This document shows positions 1-7,385 of a DNA stretch of 14,432 nt, in pieces. The stretch spans positions 6,166-20,597 of the forward strand of contig DLRQ01000024.1 of assembly GCA_002501135.1 (NCBI GenBank). Reading direction: 5' to 3'. Position numbers and translations under genes: made by a program. The stretch comes from Candidatus Neomicrothrix sp. UBA7884 (GTDB taxonomy: Bacteria; Actinomycetota; Acidimicrobiia; Acidimicrobiales; MedAcidi-G1). Each line of letters starts with the position of its first letter. Positions within the stretch are counted from its first letter, which is position 1. The notes under the pieces are model-generated. The model was given only the letters and a program-made list of their open reading frames with translations, was not told the DNA's origin and did no database searches.

Positions 1-264
1 GCAACTGGCGTACCTCAGGTGCTTGAGGGCATGGCCGTCGTGGTCACGGGCACGCTCGAGGGCATGGGGCGTGACGAGGCGCGGGATGCCATCACCTCAC
101 GCGGTGGCAGGTCGCCGGGGAGTGTCTCTGCGAAGACGACGGCGCTGGTTGCCGGTGAGGGATCTGGATCCAAGTTGGTAAAGGCTGAACAACTTGGGGT
201 GCCGGTGCTCGATGAGGCTGCATTTACCCGGTTGCTCGAGAGCGGCAGCCTTCCCGGTCAGTAG
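1..264 (+). CDS. ligA: NAD-dependent DNA ligase LigA, C-terminal BRCT fragment (5' end outside window)
   Basis: The reading frame is open from base 1 and ends at TAG 262-264, giving the last 87 residues of a longer protein. The visible part is a BRCT domain. It has the [15 protein letters not shown] opening, a G-G-R-x-x-G-S-V-S turn, K-T-T-A-L-V-A-G and [17 protein letters not shown]. This is the signature of the C-terminal BRCT of bacterial LigA, which seals nicks using NAD+ during replication and repair. The BRCT domain contributes to DNA binding, while the adenylation, OB-fold, zinc-finger and HhH regions lie upstream of the window. The GTG at 19 is internal, not a start. The gene converges on the next one with only 4 nt between stop codons, so no separate terminator fits between them. 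BRCT domains also occur elsewhere, but this pattern is close to LigA. Confidence 0.9.
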   Translation, partial: ATGVPQVLEGMAVVVTGTLEGMGRDEARDAITSRGGRSPGSVSAKTTALVAGEGSGSKLVKAEQLGVPVLDEAAFTRLLESGSLPGQ

Positions 265-268
265 GGAC

Positions 269-682
269 TCAGCCGTCGACCCTGAAGCACCAGTTGATTG
301 TGGAGGTCCTGTCGGGGGTCTGGACAGGCCAGTAACGCGCTGTCGCACATACGTCCTGCGGTGGGAGGGCCTCGAGAATCAGGCCTTCGCCGGGGCGGAA
401 CAGCACCGAGTTGAGGGCGCTCTGCACCTGCTGCTGGTCGAGGGGAATGACCGTGCCGCCTATCTGTACGATCTCACCCGACCATCCCGCTGCCAGGATC
501 ATGCCGACGGTTGCCTGGTGGATTACCTGGTCTCCCCTTGGTGGGACCAGTTCGATGATTGCCGGGTTCGAGTCGACGGTGATGTCTCCGCCGCTGCCGT
601 CCTCGATCAGGGCGGCCATTACGAGGAGGCCGATTCCGAGTGTCAGGAGCGTGATGATCACGATGGCGCTGCGGCGGTTCAC
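269..682 (-). CDS. Hypothetical membrane-anchored protein, extracytoplasmic C-terminal part with two cysteines
   Basis: I do not recognise a named family in this 137-residue protein. It starts at GTG (682-680) with M-N-R-R-S and then a single hydrophobic helix at about residues 6-26, rich in I, L, V and G. This is typical of an N-terminal membrane anchor with positive charges on the cytoplasmic side. The remaining roughly 110 residues are mostly polar to moderately hydrophobic, with many short beta-like stretches, and should lie outside the membrane. Only two cysteines occur, C112 and C132, flanking an aromatic/proline segment near the C-terminus, so a disulfide is plausible. The frame is chosen over a longer opposite-strand frame because it has a coherent topology and balanced composition. 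It also has a TAACCT hexamer 6 nt before the GTG, as at other genes here. Its stop is 4 nt from the ligA stop. Confidence 0.7.
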   Translation of the reverse strand: MNRRSAIVIITLLTLGIGLLVMAALIEDGSGGDITVDSNPAIIELVPPRGDQVIHQATVGMILAAGWSGEIVQIGGTVIPLDQQQVQSALNSVLFRPGEGLILEALPPQDVCATARYWPVQTPDRTSTINWCFRVDG

Positions 683-694
683 GGCGGCAGGTTA
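680..694 (-). promoter_or_regulatory. Putative leaderless promoter -10 element of the hypothetical gene
   Basis: On the minus strand, TAACCT (694-689) is followed by GCCGCC and then the GTG start (682-680). The 6-nt gap puts the expected transcription start at or next to the start codon, and no Shine-Dalgarno sequence is visible. The same TAnCCT-N6-start arrangement recurs at the kinase, MATE and ilvD genes. I see no consistent -35 box. Confidence 0.5.
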
Positions 695-729
695 CCGGGA
701 GGTCGGTCCCTGAGGTCCGACAGGCGGGT

Positions 730-743
730 CGGGTCCTTCGGCC
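730..743 (+). repeat. 14-nt block CGGGTCCTTCGGCC, repeated at 7355-7368
   Basis: The same 14 bases occur upstream of the PASTA kinase (730-743) and upstream of ilvD (7355-7368). The arms GGGTC and GGCCC (GGCCT at ilvD) around CTTC can form a 5-bp hairpin. Its distance to the -10 hexamer differs: 34 nt at the kinase and 2 nt at ilvD. It is therefore not a fixed -35 box. Both copies could be remnants of a shared operator or chance in GC-rich DNA. Confidence 0.4.
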
Positions 744-777
744 CGCGGGGCTGCTCCGCTGGGCGGGTGCTCCGCAG

Positions 778-792
778 TAGCCTCGCTCCGTG
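778..792 (+). promoter_or_regulatory. Putative leaderless promoter -10 element of the PASTA kinase gene
   Basis: TAGCCT (778-783) is followed by CGCTCC and then GTG at 790-792, immediately followed by ATG at 793-795. The hexamer matches the actinobacterial -10 pattern TAnnnT. Its spacing would place the mRNA 5' end at the GTG or the ATG. There is no purine-rich ribosome-binding site upstream. Confidence 0.5.
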
Positions 793-2667
793 ATGGATGG
801 TCAGTGGTCCGGTGGTGGCACCGGTGGAGACGGTGATTCGGGCGGCCCGGCGTCGTCGTCGCCCATCGGGCAGCTCGTCGATGGCCGGTACCGCCTGAGT
901 GAGGCCATCGGTACCGGCGGTTCTGGAACCGTCTACCTGGCCGAGGACATCAGCCTGGGTCGCCGGGTAGCGGTCAAGGTCCTGCACACGGCGGCCTCGC
1001 GTGACCCTGCGTTCGTCAGGCAGTTCCGTGCCGAGGCGCAGGCTGTCGCCTCGTTGAAGAGCCCCCACGTGGTCGATGTCTATGATTGGGGGGTCGACGG
1101 CCAGGCGTATCTGGTAACCGAGTACCTGGGTGGAGGGAGCCTGCGGAGCATCCTGGCCTCGGGGCGCACGCTCAGCCCTTCACAGGTCCTTGTGCTGGCC
1201 CTCGATGCGTGTCGTGGCCTCGATCACGCCCACAGCAAGGGGTTGGTGCACCGCGACGTGAAGCCGGCCAACCTGCTCTTTGGCGACGATGGCCGTCTCC
1301 GCATCGCCGACTTCGGACTGGCGGCTGCGATGGCAGGTGAGCAACCGGGTTCGGGACACGCCGGTACTGCCCGGTATGCGTCGCCTGAGCAGGCCAGGGG
1401 CAAGGTGGTTGACGGCAGGTCCGACGTCTACGCACTGGCACTGTGCATGGTCGAGGCGGTTACCGGTCATCTACCGTTCGTGGAGAGCACGGTCGCCGGC
1501 ACCCTCAGGGCCCGTGAGGGCCGCGATGTCCCTGTCCCCGATGTTCTGGGGCCGCTGGCCCCCGTTGTTGCCAGAGCCGGTGCTGCCCATCCCGACAAGC
1601 GGCCGACAGTTGCCGAGTTTGGCCGGATGCTGTTGAGCATGGCCGAGGGCATGTCGCGTCCCGAGCCGTTGCAGCTTGTCGGCCCCGGCGAGATCGGAGC
1701 CTCTCCGCTGGCGGGCGAGGCAGCTTCGGTGACACCGAGCGTGTTCCCCGATGCTGTACCGGCGCCGCCGCAGCGGCCGGTCGGCCCCCGCCGCCGCTGG
1801 CCTGCAGCCGTGTTGACCGTGGCGCTAGTCGTGGGTGCAGTGGTCGGTGGCACGGTCCTCTGGGAGAACACGAGGGACGTGACCCGTCGTCTGCCGTCGC
1901 TGGTCGGCTCGTCAGGTGAGAGTGCCGGCACCCTGCTCACCCAGTTGGGTTGGGTGGTCGAGGAGCGTTTCGACAGGCAGGACGGTTCGGTCCAGGGCGA
2001 GTTGCTCGAGATGATCCCAGCCGGTGGAACGGCGCTGGCCGAGGGTGAGGCCGTGGTGATCGTCATTTCCCTCGGGGCAGACCGTGTAGCGGTTCCAACC
2101 GGCCTCGTCGGCGTAACAGCGTCCGAGGCGGCCCGCCTTCTCGATGAGGCCGGCCTCACTACCGGTGAGGTCACCCGCGGTTTCTCCGAAGAGACGCTTC
2201 CTGGCCTCGTGATCGAGGTTCCCGGTGCTGCTTCAAGCCTTCCGCTCGGAACCGCTGTCGACCTGGTGCTGTCAGAGGGTCCTGCTCCGCGTTCGGTGCC
2301 CACGGGGCTCATGGGTATGCATGCTGCCGACGTTCAGGCCTCGCTCCTGGCCCTCAAGCTTCTTCCGGTCCTCGTTGATTCTCCCGGCATGGCCGAGGTC
2401 GGCACCGTGGTGGGCGTTTCGCCAGAACCCGGAACCCCTCTGGCGGTGGGTGGTGAGATCCAGGTACTTGTTTCATCGGGGCCAGAGCCGCGTCCGGTGC
2501 CGGCAGTCGAGGGACTCTCGGTCGTTGCTGCCGACGCCAGGCTCCAGGCGGCAGGTTTCAGGCAGGTCGAGGTCGAGGGCCCGGCCGACGGCAGGGTCAC
2601 CTCCCAGGACCCGGCATCGGGCTACATGGGCCTGCCACAGACCCGGGTGACCCTGATTTCCAAGTAG
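790..2667 (+). CDS. pknB: Transmembrane Ser/Thr protein kinase with extracellular PASTA repeats (PknB/Stk1 family)
   Basis: This is a receptor-type Hanks kinase of 625 residues. The cytoplasmic kinase domain (about 34-285) has a glycine loop G-T-G-G-S-G-T-V at 41-48, catalytic K63, and H154-R-D156 with K158 and N161. It also has D174-F-G176 and S-P-E at 198-200. A Pro-rich juxtamembrane linker leads to one transmembrane helix (about 337-358). Four PASTA-like repeats follow at about 366-429, 433-498, 501-566 and 568-625; the first is the most divergent. PASTA kinases sense peptidoglycan or lipid II fragments and phosphorylate cell-wall and division proteins. The symbol is by family resemblance, because several PASTA kinases can coexist. 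The activation segment (174-200) contains only S188 and T193 as hydroxyl residues, without the Thr-x-Thr pair of Mycobacterium PknB. The start is GTG 790 or ATG 793. The usual penicillin-binding-protein/rodA neighbours are absent here. Confidence 0.93.
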   Translation: MMDGQWSGGGTGGDGDSGGPASSSPIGQLVDGRYRLSEAIGTGGSGTVYLAEDISLGRRVAVKVLHTAASRDPAFVRQFRAEAQAVASLKSPHVVDVYDWGVDGQAYLVTEYLGGGSLRSILASGRTLSPSQVLVLALDACRGLDHAHSKGLVHRDVKPANLLFGDDGRLRIADFGLAAAMAGEQPGSGHAGTARYASPEQARGKVVDGRSDVYALALCMVEAVTGHLPFVESTVAGTLRAREGRDVPVPDVLGPLAPVVARAGAAHPDKRPTVAEFGRMLLSMAEGMSRPEPLQLVGPGEIGASPLAGEAASVTPSVFPDAVPAPPQRPVGPRRRWPAAVLTVALVVGAVVGGTVLWENTRDVTRRLPSLVGSSGESAGTLLTQLGWVVEERFDRQDGSVQGELLEMIPAGGTALAEGEAVVIVISLGADRVAVPTGLVGVTASEAARLLDEAGLTTGEVTRGFSEETLPGLVIEVPGAASSLPLGTAVDLVLSEGPAPRSVPTGLMGMHAADVQASLLALKLLPVLVDSPGMAEVGTVVGVSPEPGTPLAVGGEIQVLVSSGPEPRPVPAVEGLSVVAADARLQAAGFRQVEVEGPADGRVTSQDPASGYMGLPQTRVTLISK

Positions 2668-2699
2668 TCCCGGGGTGATCCCTGAGCGAGCCGGGGGAC

Positions 2700-2712
2700 C
2701 GGCCTCTAGCCT
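2700..2712 (+). repeat. 13-nt promoter core CGGCCTCTAGCCT, repeated at 7364-7376
   Basis: An exact 13-nt match links the promoter-proximal regions of gatC (2700-2712) and ilvD (7364-7376). It ends in the TAGCCT hexamer and lies 8 and 6 nt before the respective start codons. The common position relative to the start codon supports a functional promoter core rather than chance. Confidence 0.45.
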
Positions 2713-2723
2713 CTGAGTTCGTG
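2707..2723 (+). promoter_or_regulatory. Putative leaderless promoter -10 element of the gatCAB operon
   Basis: TAGCCT (2707-2712) lies 8 nt before the GTG at 2721-2723, and no Shine-Dalgarno sequence is visible. The hexamer sits in a 13-nt block, CGGCCTCTAGCCT (2700-2712), that is repeated exactly in front of ilvD (7364-7376). The 53-nt gap after the kinase stop is enough for an independent promoter. Confidence 0.45.
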
Positions 2724-3071
2724 GAACCCGACGCCGATACCTCAACGCCCGGTCGCATCACCCGCGACGACGTCGCCTATGTGGCCCGTCTGGCACGCCT
2801 CAACCTGACGGACTTCGAGCTGGATGGGTTCACGGGGCAGTTGGCTGATGTTCTGGACCATGCCGCCGACATCGAGGCGCTGGACCTGGACGGTGTCGCG
2901 CCCACCTCGCATCCGTTGCCGCTGTCCAACGTCTTTCGGGCCGACGTGCCCACCGTGGGTCCGGCTGAAGAGGCGAACCACCGGCTGTTCTGCGACGAGG
3001 TCATTGCCGCGGCACCTGCTGCCGAGGAGTCCCGGTTCCGTGTGCCCCCGGTCCTGGGGGAGGCGCCGTGA
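2721..3071 (+). CDS. gatC: Asp-tRNA(Asn)/Glu-tRNA(Gln) amidotransferase subunit C
   Basis: This 116-residue protein is the small scaffold subunit of the GatCAB amidotransferase, wrapping between GatA and GatB. It carries the family pattern [17 protein letters not shown] near residues 13-29. A helix with Q-L-A-D-V-L-D-H follows, then D-G-V-A-P-T-S-H-P at about 57-65 and an F-R-A-D-V-P segment. Its length is slightly above the usual 95-100 residues because of about 12 N-terminal residues. The GTG at 2721 is chosen because it follows a -10-like hexamer at leaderless spacing. A start slightly downstream cannot be excluded, since the first 12 residues are not conserved in the family. The stop TGA (3069-3071) overlaps the gatA GTG by 4 nt, so the two are translationally coupled. 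Confidence 0.93.
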   Translation: MEPDADTSTPGRITRDDVAYVARLARLNLTDFELDGFTGQLADVLDHAADIEALDLDGVAPTSHPLPLSNVFRADVPTVGPAEEANHRLFCDEVIAAAPAAEESRFRVPPVLGEAP

Positions 3072-4525
3072 GCGCTCTCTCGCTGGCCGGCTCGGTCAGG
3101 TCGGGTGAGCGCTCGGCCCGGAGCATTGTCGAGGAGCACCTGGCCGCTATCGCCGACGGCGAGGGCCAGATCCACGCCTTCAACCTGGTGACCGCCGACG
3201 CTGCCCTTGAGCGTGCCGACCGTGTTGATGACGTCGTTGCCCAGGGTGGCGATCCCGGCCTGTTGGCGGGAGTTCCGGTGGCCCTCAAGGACAACATGTG
3301 CACGAGAGGCGTGCCCACCACCTGCGGGTCGCGCATTCTCGACGGCTGGAGGCCTCCCTACGATGCAACGGTCGTCGAGCGCCTCGACGCCGCCGGTGCC
3401 GTGATTATCGGGAAGACCAACATGGACGAGTTCGCCATGGGAAGTTCCACGGAGAACTCCGCATTCGGTCCGACGTTCAACCCTCGTGACACCACGCGGG
3501 TTCCCGGCGGATCCTCTGGTGGTTCGGCGGCAGCGGTCGCAGCGGGTTTCACCCCTTTGAGCCTCGGTAGCGACACCGGCGGGTCGATACGCCAGCCGGC
3601 GGCGCTGTGTGGCGTGGTCGGGGTCAAGCCGACCTACGGGGCCGTGTCGCGCTACGGCCTGGTGGCGTTTGCCTCCAGCCTTGATCAGATCGGCCCCTTC
3701 GCCCGGAACGTGGCTGACGCTGCGCTGTTGCTCGAGGCGGTTGCGGGCCACGATCCGCTGGACTCAACGTCGATTCCTGTTTCCGCGCCCGATCTGCTGG
3801 GGGTGCTCGACCGGGGTGTCGAGGGTCTCCGGGTGGGGGTCATCGAGGAGATCTCAGGCAGCGGGCCGACCGGTCTCGAGGGCTTCGCACCCGATGTCCA
3901 GGCGCGCCTTGCCGAGGCGGCCGAGGCCCTTGCGGCGGCTGGTGCAGTTGTTGAGAAGGCGTCGGTTCCGTCGACGGTCTTTGGTCTTTCGGCCTACTAC
4001 GTGATTGCTCCAGCCGAGGCTTCGAGCAACCTGGCTCGCTTTGACGGTGTCCGGTTCGGCCTCAGGGTCGATGCTGAGAACACCGTCGATATGAATGCGG
4101 CTACCCGCACGGCGGGCTTCGGCGACGAGGTGAAGAGGCGCATCATGCTCGGCACCTACGCCCTGTCGGCCGGCTACTACGACGCCTACTACGGAAAGTC
4201 CCAGAAGGTCCGCACGCTTATCGTCGAGGACTTCGCCAGGGCATACCAGTCGTTCGACCTGCTGTTGTCCCCGACGGCTCCGACCACGGCGTTTCCGATC
4301 GGCGAGAAGGTCGATGACCCGATGCTCATGTACCTGAACGACGTGTGCACCATCCCGTCCAACCTGGCGGGCCATCCGGCCATGTCGGTTCCGTTCGGTG
4401 TAGGTGACGACGGCCTGCCGGTGGGTGTGCAGGTCCTGGCACCGGCCAACGGCGAGCCGTCCATGTTCCGGGCGGCAGCGGTGCTCGAGGCTGCCGCGGG
4501 TGGTTCTGCGGGGGTGGCGCTATGA
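3068..4525 (+). CDS. gatA: Asp-tRNA(Asn)/Glu-tRNA(Gln) amidotransferase subunit A (amidase)
   Basis: GatA (485 residues, normal length) hydrolyses glutamine and delivers ammonia to GatB, which amidates the misacylated tRNA. The amidase-signature catalytic triad is complete: K74 in V-A-L-K-D-N, cis-Ser S149 in G-G-S-S-G-G-S, and the nucleophile S173 in [10 protein letters not shown]. The spacings match those of Staphylococcus GatA. The typical G-V-K-P-T-Y-G-x-V-S-R-Y-G-L block follows. The GTG start at 3068-3070 overlaps the gatC stop, and the TGA stop (4523-4525) overlaps the gatB ATG, so one polycistronic message with coupled translation is expected. The C-terminal P-V-G-V-Q-V-L-A-P motif is also present. 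Presence of GatCAB implies indirect formation of Gln-tRNA and/or Asn-tRNA; which one depends on whether glnS or asnS exists elsewhere. Confidence 0.97.
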   Translation: MSALSLAGSVRSGERSARSIVEEHLAAIADGEGQIHAFNLVTADAALERADRVDDVVAQGGDPGLLAGVPVALKDNMCTRGVPTTCGSRILDGWRPPYDATVVERLDAAGAVIIGKTNMDEFAMGSSTENSAFGPTFNPRDTTRVPGGSSGGSAAAVAAGFTPLSLGSDTGGSIRQPAALCGVVGVKPTYGAVSRYGLVAFASSLDQIGPFARNVADAALLLEAVAGHDPLDSTSIPVSAPDLLGVLDRGVEGLRVGVIEEISGSGPTGLEGFAPDVQARLAEAAEALAAAGAVVEKASVPSTVFGLSAYYVIAPAEASSNLARFDGVRFGLRVDAENTVDMNAATRTAGFGDEVKRRIMLGTYALSAGYYDAYYGKSQKVRTLIVEDFARAYQSFDLLLSPTAPTTAFPIGEKVDDPMLMYLNDVCTIPSNLAGHPAMSVPFGVGDDGLPVGVQVLAPANGEPSMFRAAAVLEAAAGGSAGVAL

Positions 4526-5967
4526 CCTCTGAGACAGTCTCGGAGATGGACGGCTGGGAGGTCGTCATCGGGCTTGAGGTCCATGCAGAGCTGGCTACAG
4601 CCACCAAGCTCTTCTCCGGTGCCCGCAACGAGTTCGGTGGTGAACCCAACACAAATATCGATCCCGTTTCGCTGGGGCTACCCGGTTCGCTCCCGGTTCT
4701 CAACGAGAAGGCGGTCGAGTTGGCGATCAGGGTTGGTCTGGCCCTCAACTGCTCTGTGCAGGAGTCGGAGTTCGCCCGTAAGAACTACTTCTACCCGGAC
4801 ATGCCCAAGGATTTCCAGATCTCCCAGTTCGACCAGCCCATCAACGGCGAGGGCTGGCTGGAACTGCCCGATGGGCGCCGCATCGGCATCGAACGGGCCC
4901 ACCTTGAGGAGGACACCGGCAAGAGCACACACGTGGGTGGTGGTGGGCGTATCCATGAGGCGTCCTATTCGCTGGTCGACTACAACCGTGCAGGGGTACC
5001 CCTCATCGAGATCGTGGGCAAGCCTGACCTGCGCTCTGGTGACGATGCCCGTGCCTACGTTTCCGAGTTGAGGTCCATCCTCGTGGCGATCGGGGCTTCT
5101 GACGGGAAGATGGAGGAGGGGTCAATGCGGGTGGACTGCAACGTGTCGGTCCGCCCGGTCGGCGAGGACGAACTGGGTACACGCTGCGAGGTGAAGAACA
5201 TCAACTCGCTCCGTTCCCTCGGTAGGGCCGTCACCTATGAGTCCCGACGCCAGGTCGACCTGATCACCTCCGGCCAGAAGGTCGACCAGCAGACTCGCCA
5301 CTGGAACGAGGAGGACGGGCGAACCCACACCCTGCGCTCCAAGGAGGAGGCCTTCGACTACAGGTACTTCCCCGAGCCCGACCTGGTCCCGGTGGCGCCG
5401 TCGGCCGAGTGGATCGACGAGATCCGGGCCGCGATGCCGTTGTTGCCCGGAGAGCGTCGGCACCGCCTGGCCGAGGAGGCCGGCATCCAGCCGGCTGCGG
5501 CTGCCCTGGCTGTCGAGCGTGGTCTCGATGGCCTGGCGCTGGCTTCAATGGACCTGGGTGCAGATCCGGCAAGGGTGCTCGTTCATGTCGAGAACAACCT
5601 TGCCGACGGTCAGGGTGCCCTCACGGCCGACGCCTTTGCTGCCCTTGTGTCAATGGAGACCGGTGGTGATCTGACGGCCACCCAGGCCAAGACGGTTCTC
5701 GCCGACCTGGTTGACTCGGGCGGCGACCCGGCTGCAGTTGCGGCCACCCACGGCTTTGAGACAATGGACACCTCCGAACTGGAGGGCTTCGTTGACGGCC
5801 TCATAGCTGAGCATCCCGACGACTGGGAAGCCTTCGTGGTTGGCGACGAGGATGAGCGTAGGAAGAAGTCCGGCTTCTTCGTGGGCCAGGTCATGAAGGC
5901 CACGAGGGGCCAGGCCGATGGTCGTGTGGTGAACGAGATCCTCGAGAGGCTCGCCGCCGGCACCTAG
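4522..5967 (+). CDS. gatB: Asp-tRNA(Asn)/Glu-tRNA(Gln) amidotransferase subunit B
   Basis: GatB (481 residues, normal length) binds the misacylated tRNA, activates its side-chain carboxylate with ATP and transfers the ammonia produced by GatA. The cradle domain opens with [13 protein letters not shown] (12-24). It continues through [15 protein letters not shown] (88-102) and the GatB/E signature [13 protein letters not shown] (152-164). The region from about 330 on is the helical and YqeY-like tail, which contacts tRNA. It ends with the conserved [15 protein letters not shown] segment. The ATG at 4522-4524 overlaps the gatA stop. The stop TAG (5965-5967) overlaps the stop codon of the convergent MATE gene in a shared CTAG. 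Confidence 0.97.
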   Translation: MTSETVSEMDGWEVVIGLEVHAELATATKLFSGARNEFGGEPNTNIDPVSLGLPGSLPVLNEKAVELAIRVGLALNCSVQESEFARKNYFYPDMPKDFQISQFDQPINGEGWLELPDGRRIGIERAHLEEDTGKSTHVGGGGRIHEASYSLVDYNRAGVPLIEIVGKPDLRSGDDARAYVSELRSILVAIGASDGKMEEGSMRVDCNVSVRPVGEDELGTRCEVKNINSLRSLGRAVTYESRRQVDLITSGQKVDQQTRHWNEEDGRTHTLRSKEEAFDYRYFPEPDLVPVAPSAEWIDEIRAAMPLLPGERRHRLAEEAGIQPAAAALAVERGLDGLALASMDLGADPARVLVHVENNLADGQGALTADAFAALVSMETGGDLTATQAKTVLADLVDSGGDPAAVAATHGFETMDTSELEGFVDGLIAEHPDDWEAFVVGDEDERRKKSGFFVGQVMKATRGQADGRVVNEILERLAAGT

Positions 5968-7289
5968 TCGGCCGAACCCAGCACCTGCCACCGTGCACCG
6001 CGGAAGCGGCCGAACAGGATCACCGAGCGCACGGCCATGAACAGCCAGATTGCTCCCCACAGCCAGCCGATTCCGGCACCCAGGGAGCGTCCGACAACGG
6101 CTGCGGGAACGAAGATGGCAAACGACAGGCCCATGGCCTGAGCCAGAAAGCGCTGGTCGCCGGCACCGATGAGGATCCCGTCGAGGGCGAACGCCAGTCC
6201 CGAGAGTGGTGCCATCATTGCAACGTGCAGCAGGAGGAACCCGACAAGGGCGATCACGGCCGGGTCCGCTGAGAATATTCTCGGAATAGTGTCGCCTGCC
6301 GCCGTTACGCCCGCGACGAGCACCACCCCGAGTGACAGGCCGATTCCTATGGACCATGCGACAACCCGGTTACCGACCCGGCGGGCCTCGTCGGCCCGTC
6401 CGGCTCCAAGCAGGTTTCCGACCATGGCCTGGGCTGCGATGGCCATGGCGTCCATCGCCATTGCAAGCAGGAACCAGATCTGGAAGGCGATCTGGTGGGC
6501 TGCAACCTGAACCGTGCCGATGCGCGCTGCGACTGCGGTGGCGAGGGTGAAAGTCCCGACGAGAGACACGGTGCGGACCAGGAGGTCGGCACCGACGACC
6601 AGCAGGCGTCGGATCGCTTCGAGGTCGGGGCGTAGGCCCACATCGTGGCGTCCGGCCTCGCGGACGATCCAGAACAGGTAGAAGCCGGCCCCGAGCCACT
6701 GGGCGACGACGGTGGCCGCCGCCGAGGCGCCGATTCCCATGCCGAGCCCGTAGATGAGCACCAGTTCGACCGCAAGGTTCACCACGGCGGTGCCGACCCC
6801 CACCCACAGTGGTCGAAGGGTGTCCTTGGTCCCTCTCAGGTAGCCGACGCCGGCCAGCATGAGGAGCATTCCGGGCGCTCCGAGGAGGCTGATCCTGAAG
6901 TAGGTTGTGGCTTCCCGGAGGACGTTGTCGCCCGCACCGAGCAGCCTCAGGAAGGGCTCGGTGAACGCCATCCCCAGCACAGCAAGGCCGATTCCGAGCA
7001 CCACTGCGAGCCAGAGGCCCTGGATGGCCTGGTGGGCCGCTGCTGCCTTCTGATCGGCGCCCATGAGCCGGGCCACTGCGGCGGTCGACCCGTAGGCCAG
7101 GAAGATGCAGACGTTGTAGCCGACCAGGAGGGCGGCCGAGGCAATCGCCAGGCCACCCAGGGATTCGGTGCCGAGGTGACCGACGACAGCGGTGTCGGCC
7201 AGGACGTAGAGGGGTTCGGCCATGAGGGCACCCAGGGCGGGCACTGCGAGGCGCAGGATCTCCCGATTGGTGTCTGCTGGGCCAGCCAT
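5964..7289 (-). CDS. MATE-family efflux transporter, DinF-like
   Basis: This 441-residue integral membrane protein has about 12 predicted hydrophobic helices, the usual size and topology of MATE (multidrug and toxic compound extrusion) carriers. These are cation-coupled antiporters in the cytoplasmic membrane. The N-terminal half has the DinF-subfamily pattern I-L-R-L-A-V-P-A-L-G-A-L-M-A-E-P-L-Y, followed by D-T-A-V-V-G-H-L-G-T at 32-41. A G-Y-L-R-G-T-K-D-T segment lies near the middle, and the second half repeats the fold with A-A-H-Q-I-A-F-Q-I-W. The substrate cannot be read from sequence; drug export and metabolite export are both possible. The ATG (7289-7287) follows a TATCCT hexamer by 6 nt and has no Shine-Dalgarno sequence. 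The gene is transcribed towards gatB and away from ilvD. Its TAG stop is read from the same CTAG that holds the gatB stop. Confidence 0.92.
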   Translation of the reverse strand: MAGPADTNREILRLAVPALGALMAEPLYVLADTAVVGHLGTESLGGLAIASAALLVGYNVCIFLAYGSTAAVARLMGADQKAAAAHQAIQGLWLAVVLGIGLAVLGMAFTEPFLRLLGAGDNVLREATTYFRISLLGAPGMLLMLAGVGYLRGTKDTLRPLWVGVGTAVVNLAVELVLIYGLGMGIGASAAATVVAQWLGAGFYLFWIVREAGRHDVGLRPDLEAIRRLLVVGADLLVRTVSLVGTFTLATAVAARIGTVQVAAHQIAFQIWFLLAMAMDAMAIAAQAMVGNLLGAGRADEARRVGNRVVAWSIGIGLSLGVVLVAGVTAAGDTIPRIFSADPAVIALVGFLLLHVAMMAPLSGLAFALDGILIGAGDQRFLAQAMGLSFAIFVPAAVVGRSLGAGIGWLWGAIWLFMAVRSVILFGRFRGARWQVLGSAD

Positions 7290-7301
7290 CCGGTGAGGAT
7301 A
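7287..7301 (-). promoter_or_regulatory. Putative leaderless promoter -10 element of the MATE gene
   Basis: On the minus strand, TATCCT (7301-7296) is followed by CACCGG and the ATG at 7289-7287. The 6-nt gap equals that at the kinase, hypothetical and ilvD genes. No ribosome-binding site is visible upstream of the ATG. Confidence 0.5.
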
Positions 7302-7370
7302 TGAGACCCGGTCTGCTCAGGCCTGTCTCATTCAGGGCCTTCCCACTGGGTGGCCGGGTCCTTCGGCCTC

Positions 7371-7385
7371 TAGCCTGCAGGTATG
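7371..7385 (+). promoter_or_regulatory. Putative leaderless promoter -10 element of ilvD
   Basis: TAGCCT (7371-7376) is followed by GCAGGT and the ATG at 7383-7385. The expected transcription start coincides with the start codon. The AGG just before the ATG is too close to act as a normal Shine-Dalgarno. The hexamer is preceded by blocks shared with the kinase upstream region (7355-7368) and with the gatC promoter (7364-7376). Confidence 0.5.

Noticed and set aside
194..793. Long plus-strand open frame (199 codons) opposite the hypothetical gene
   Set aside because: It is Cys/Gly/Arg-rich with no recognisable motif. It overlaps the end of ligA, the whole minus-strand gene and the kinase promoter. 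The minus-strand frame has a clear membrane anchor and a promoter-like element.
2669..2695. Possible terminator CCCGG...CCGGG after the kinase
   Set aside because: The stem is only 5 bp with a 17-nt loop and no U-tract, which is expected by chance in this GC-rich gap. It may not separate the kinase from gatCAB.
2777..3751. Minus-strand open frame of 324 codons across gatC and gatA
   Set aside because: It is a high-GC shadow frame. Both genes beneath it carry complete family motifs and catalytic residues.
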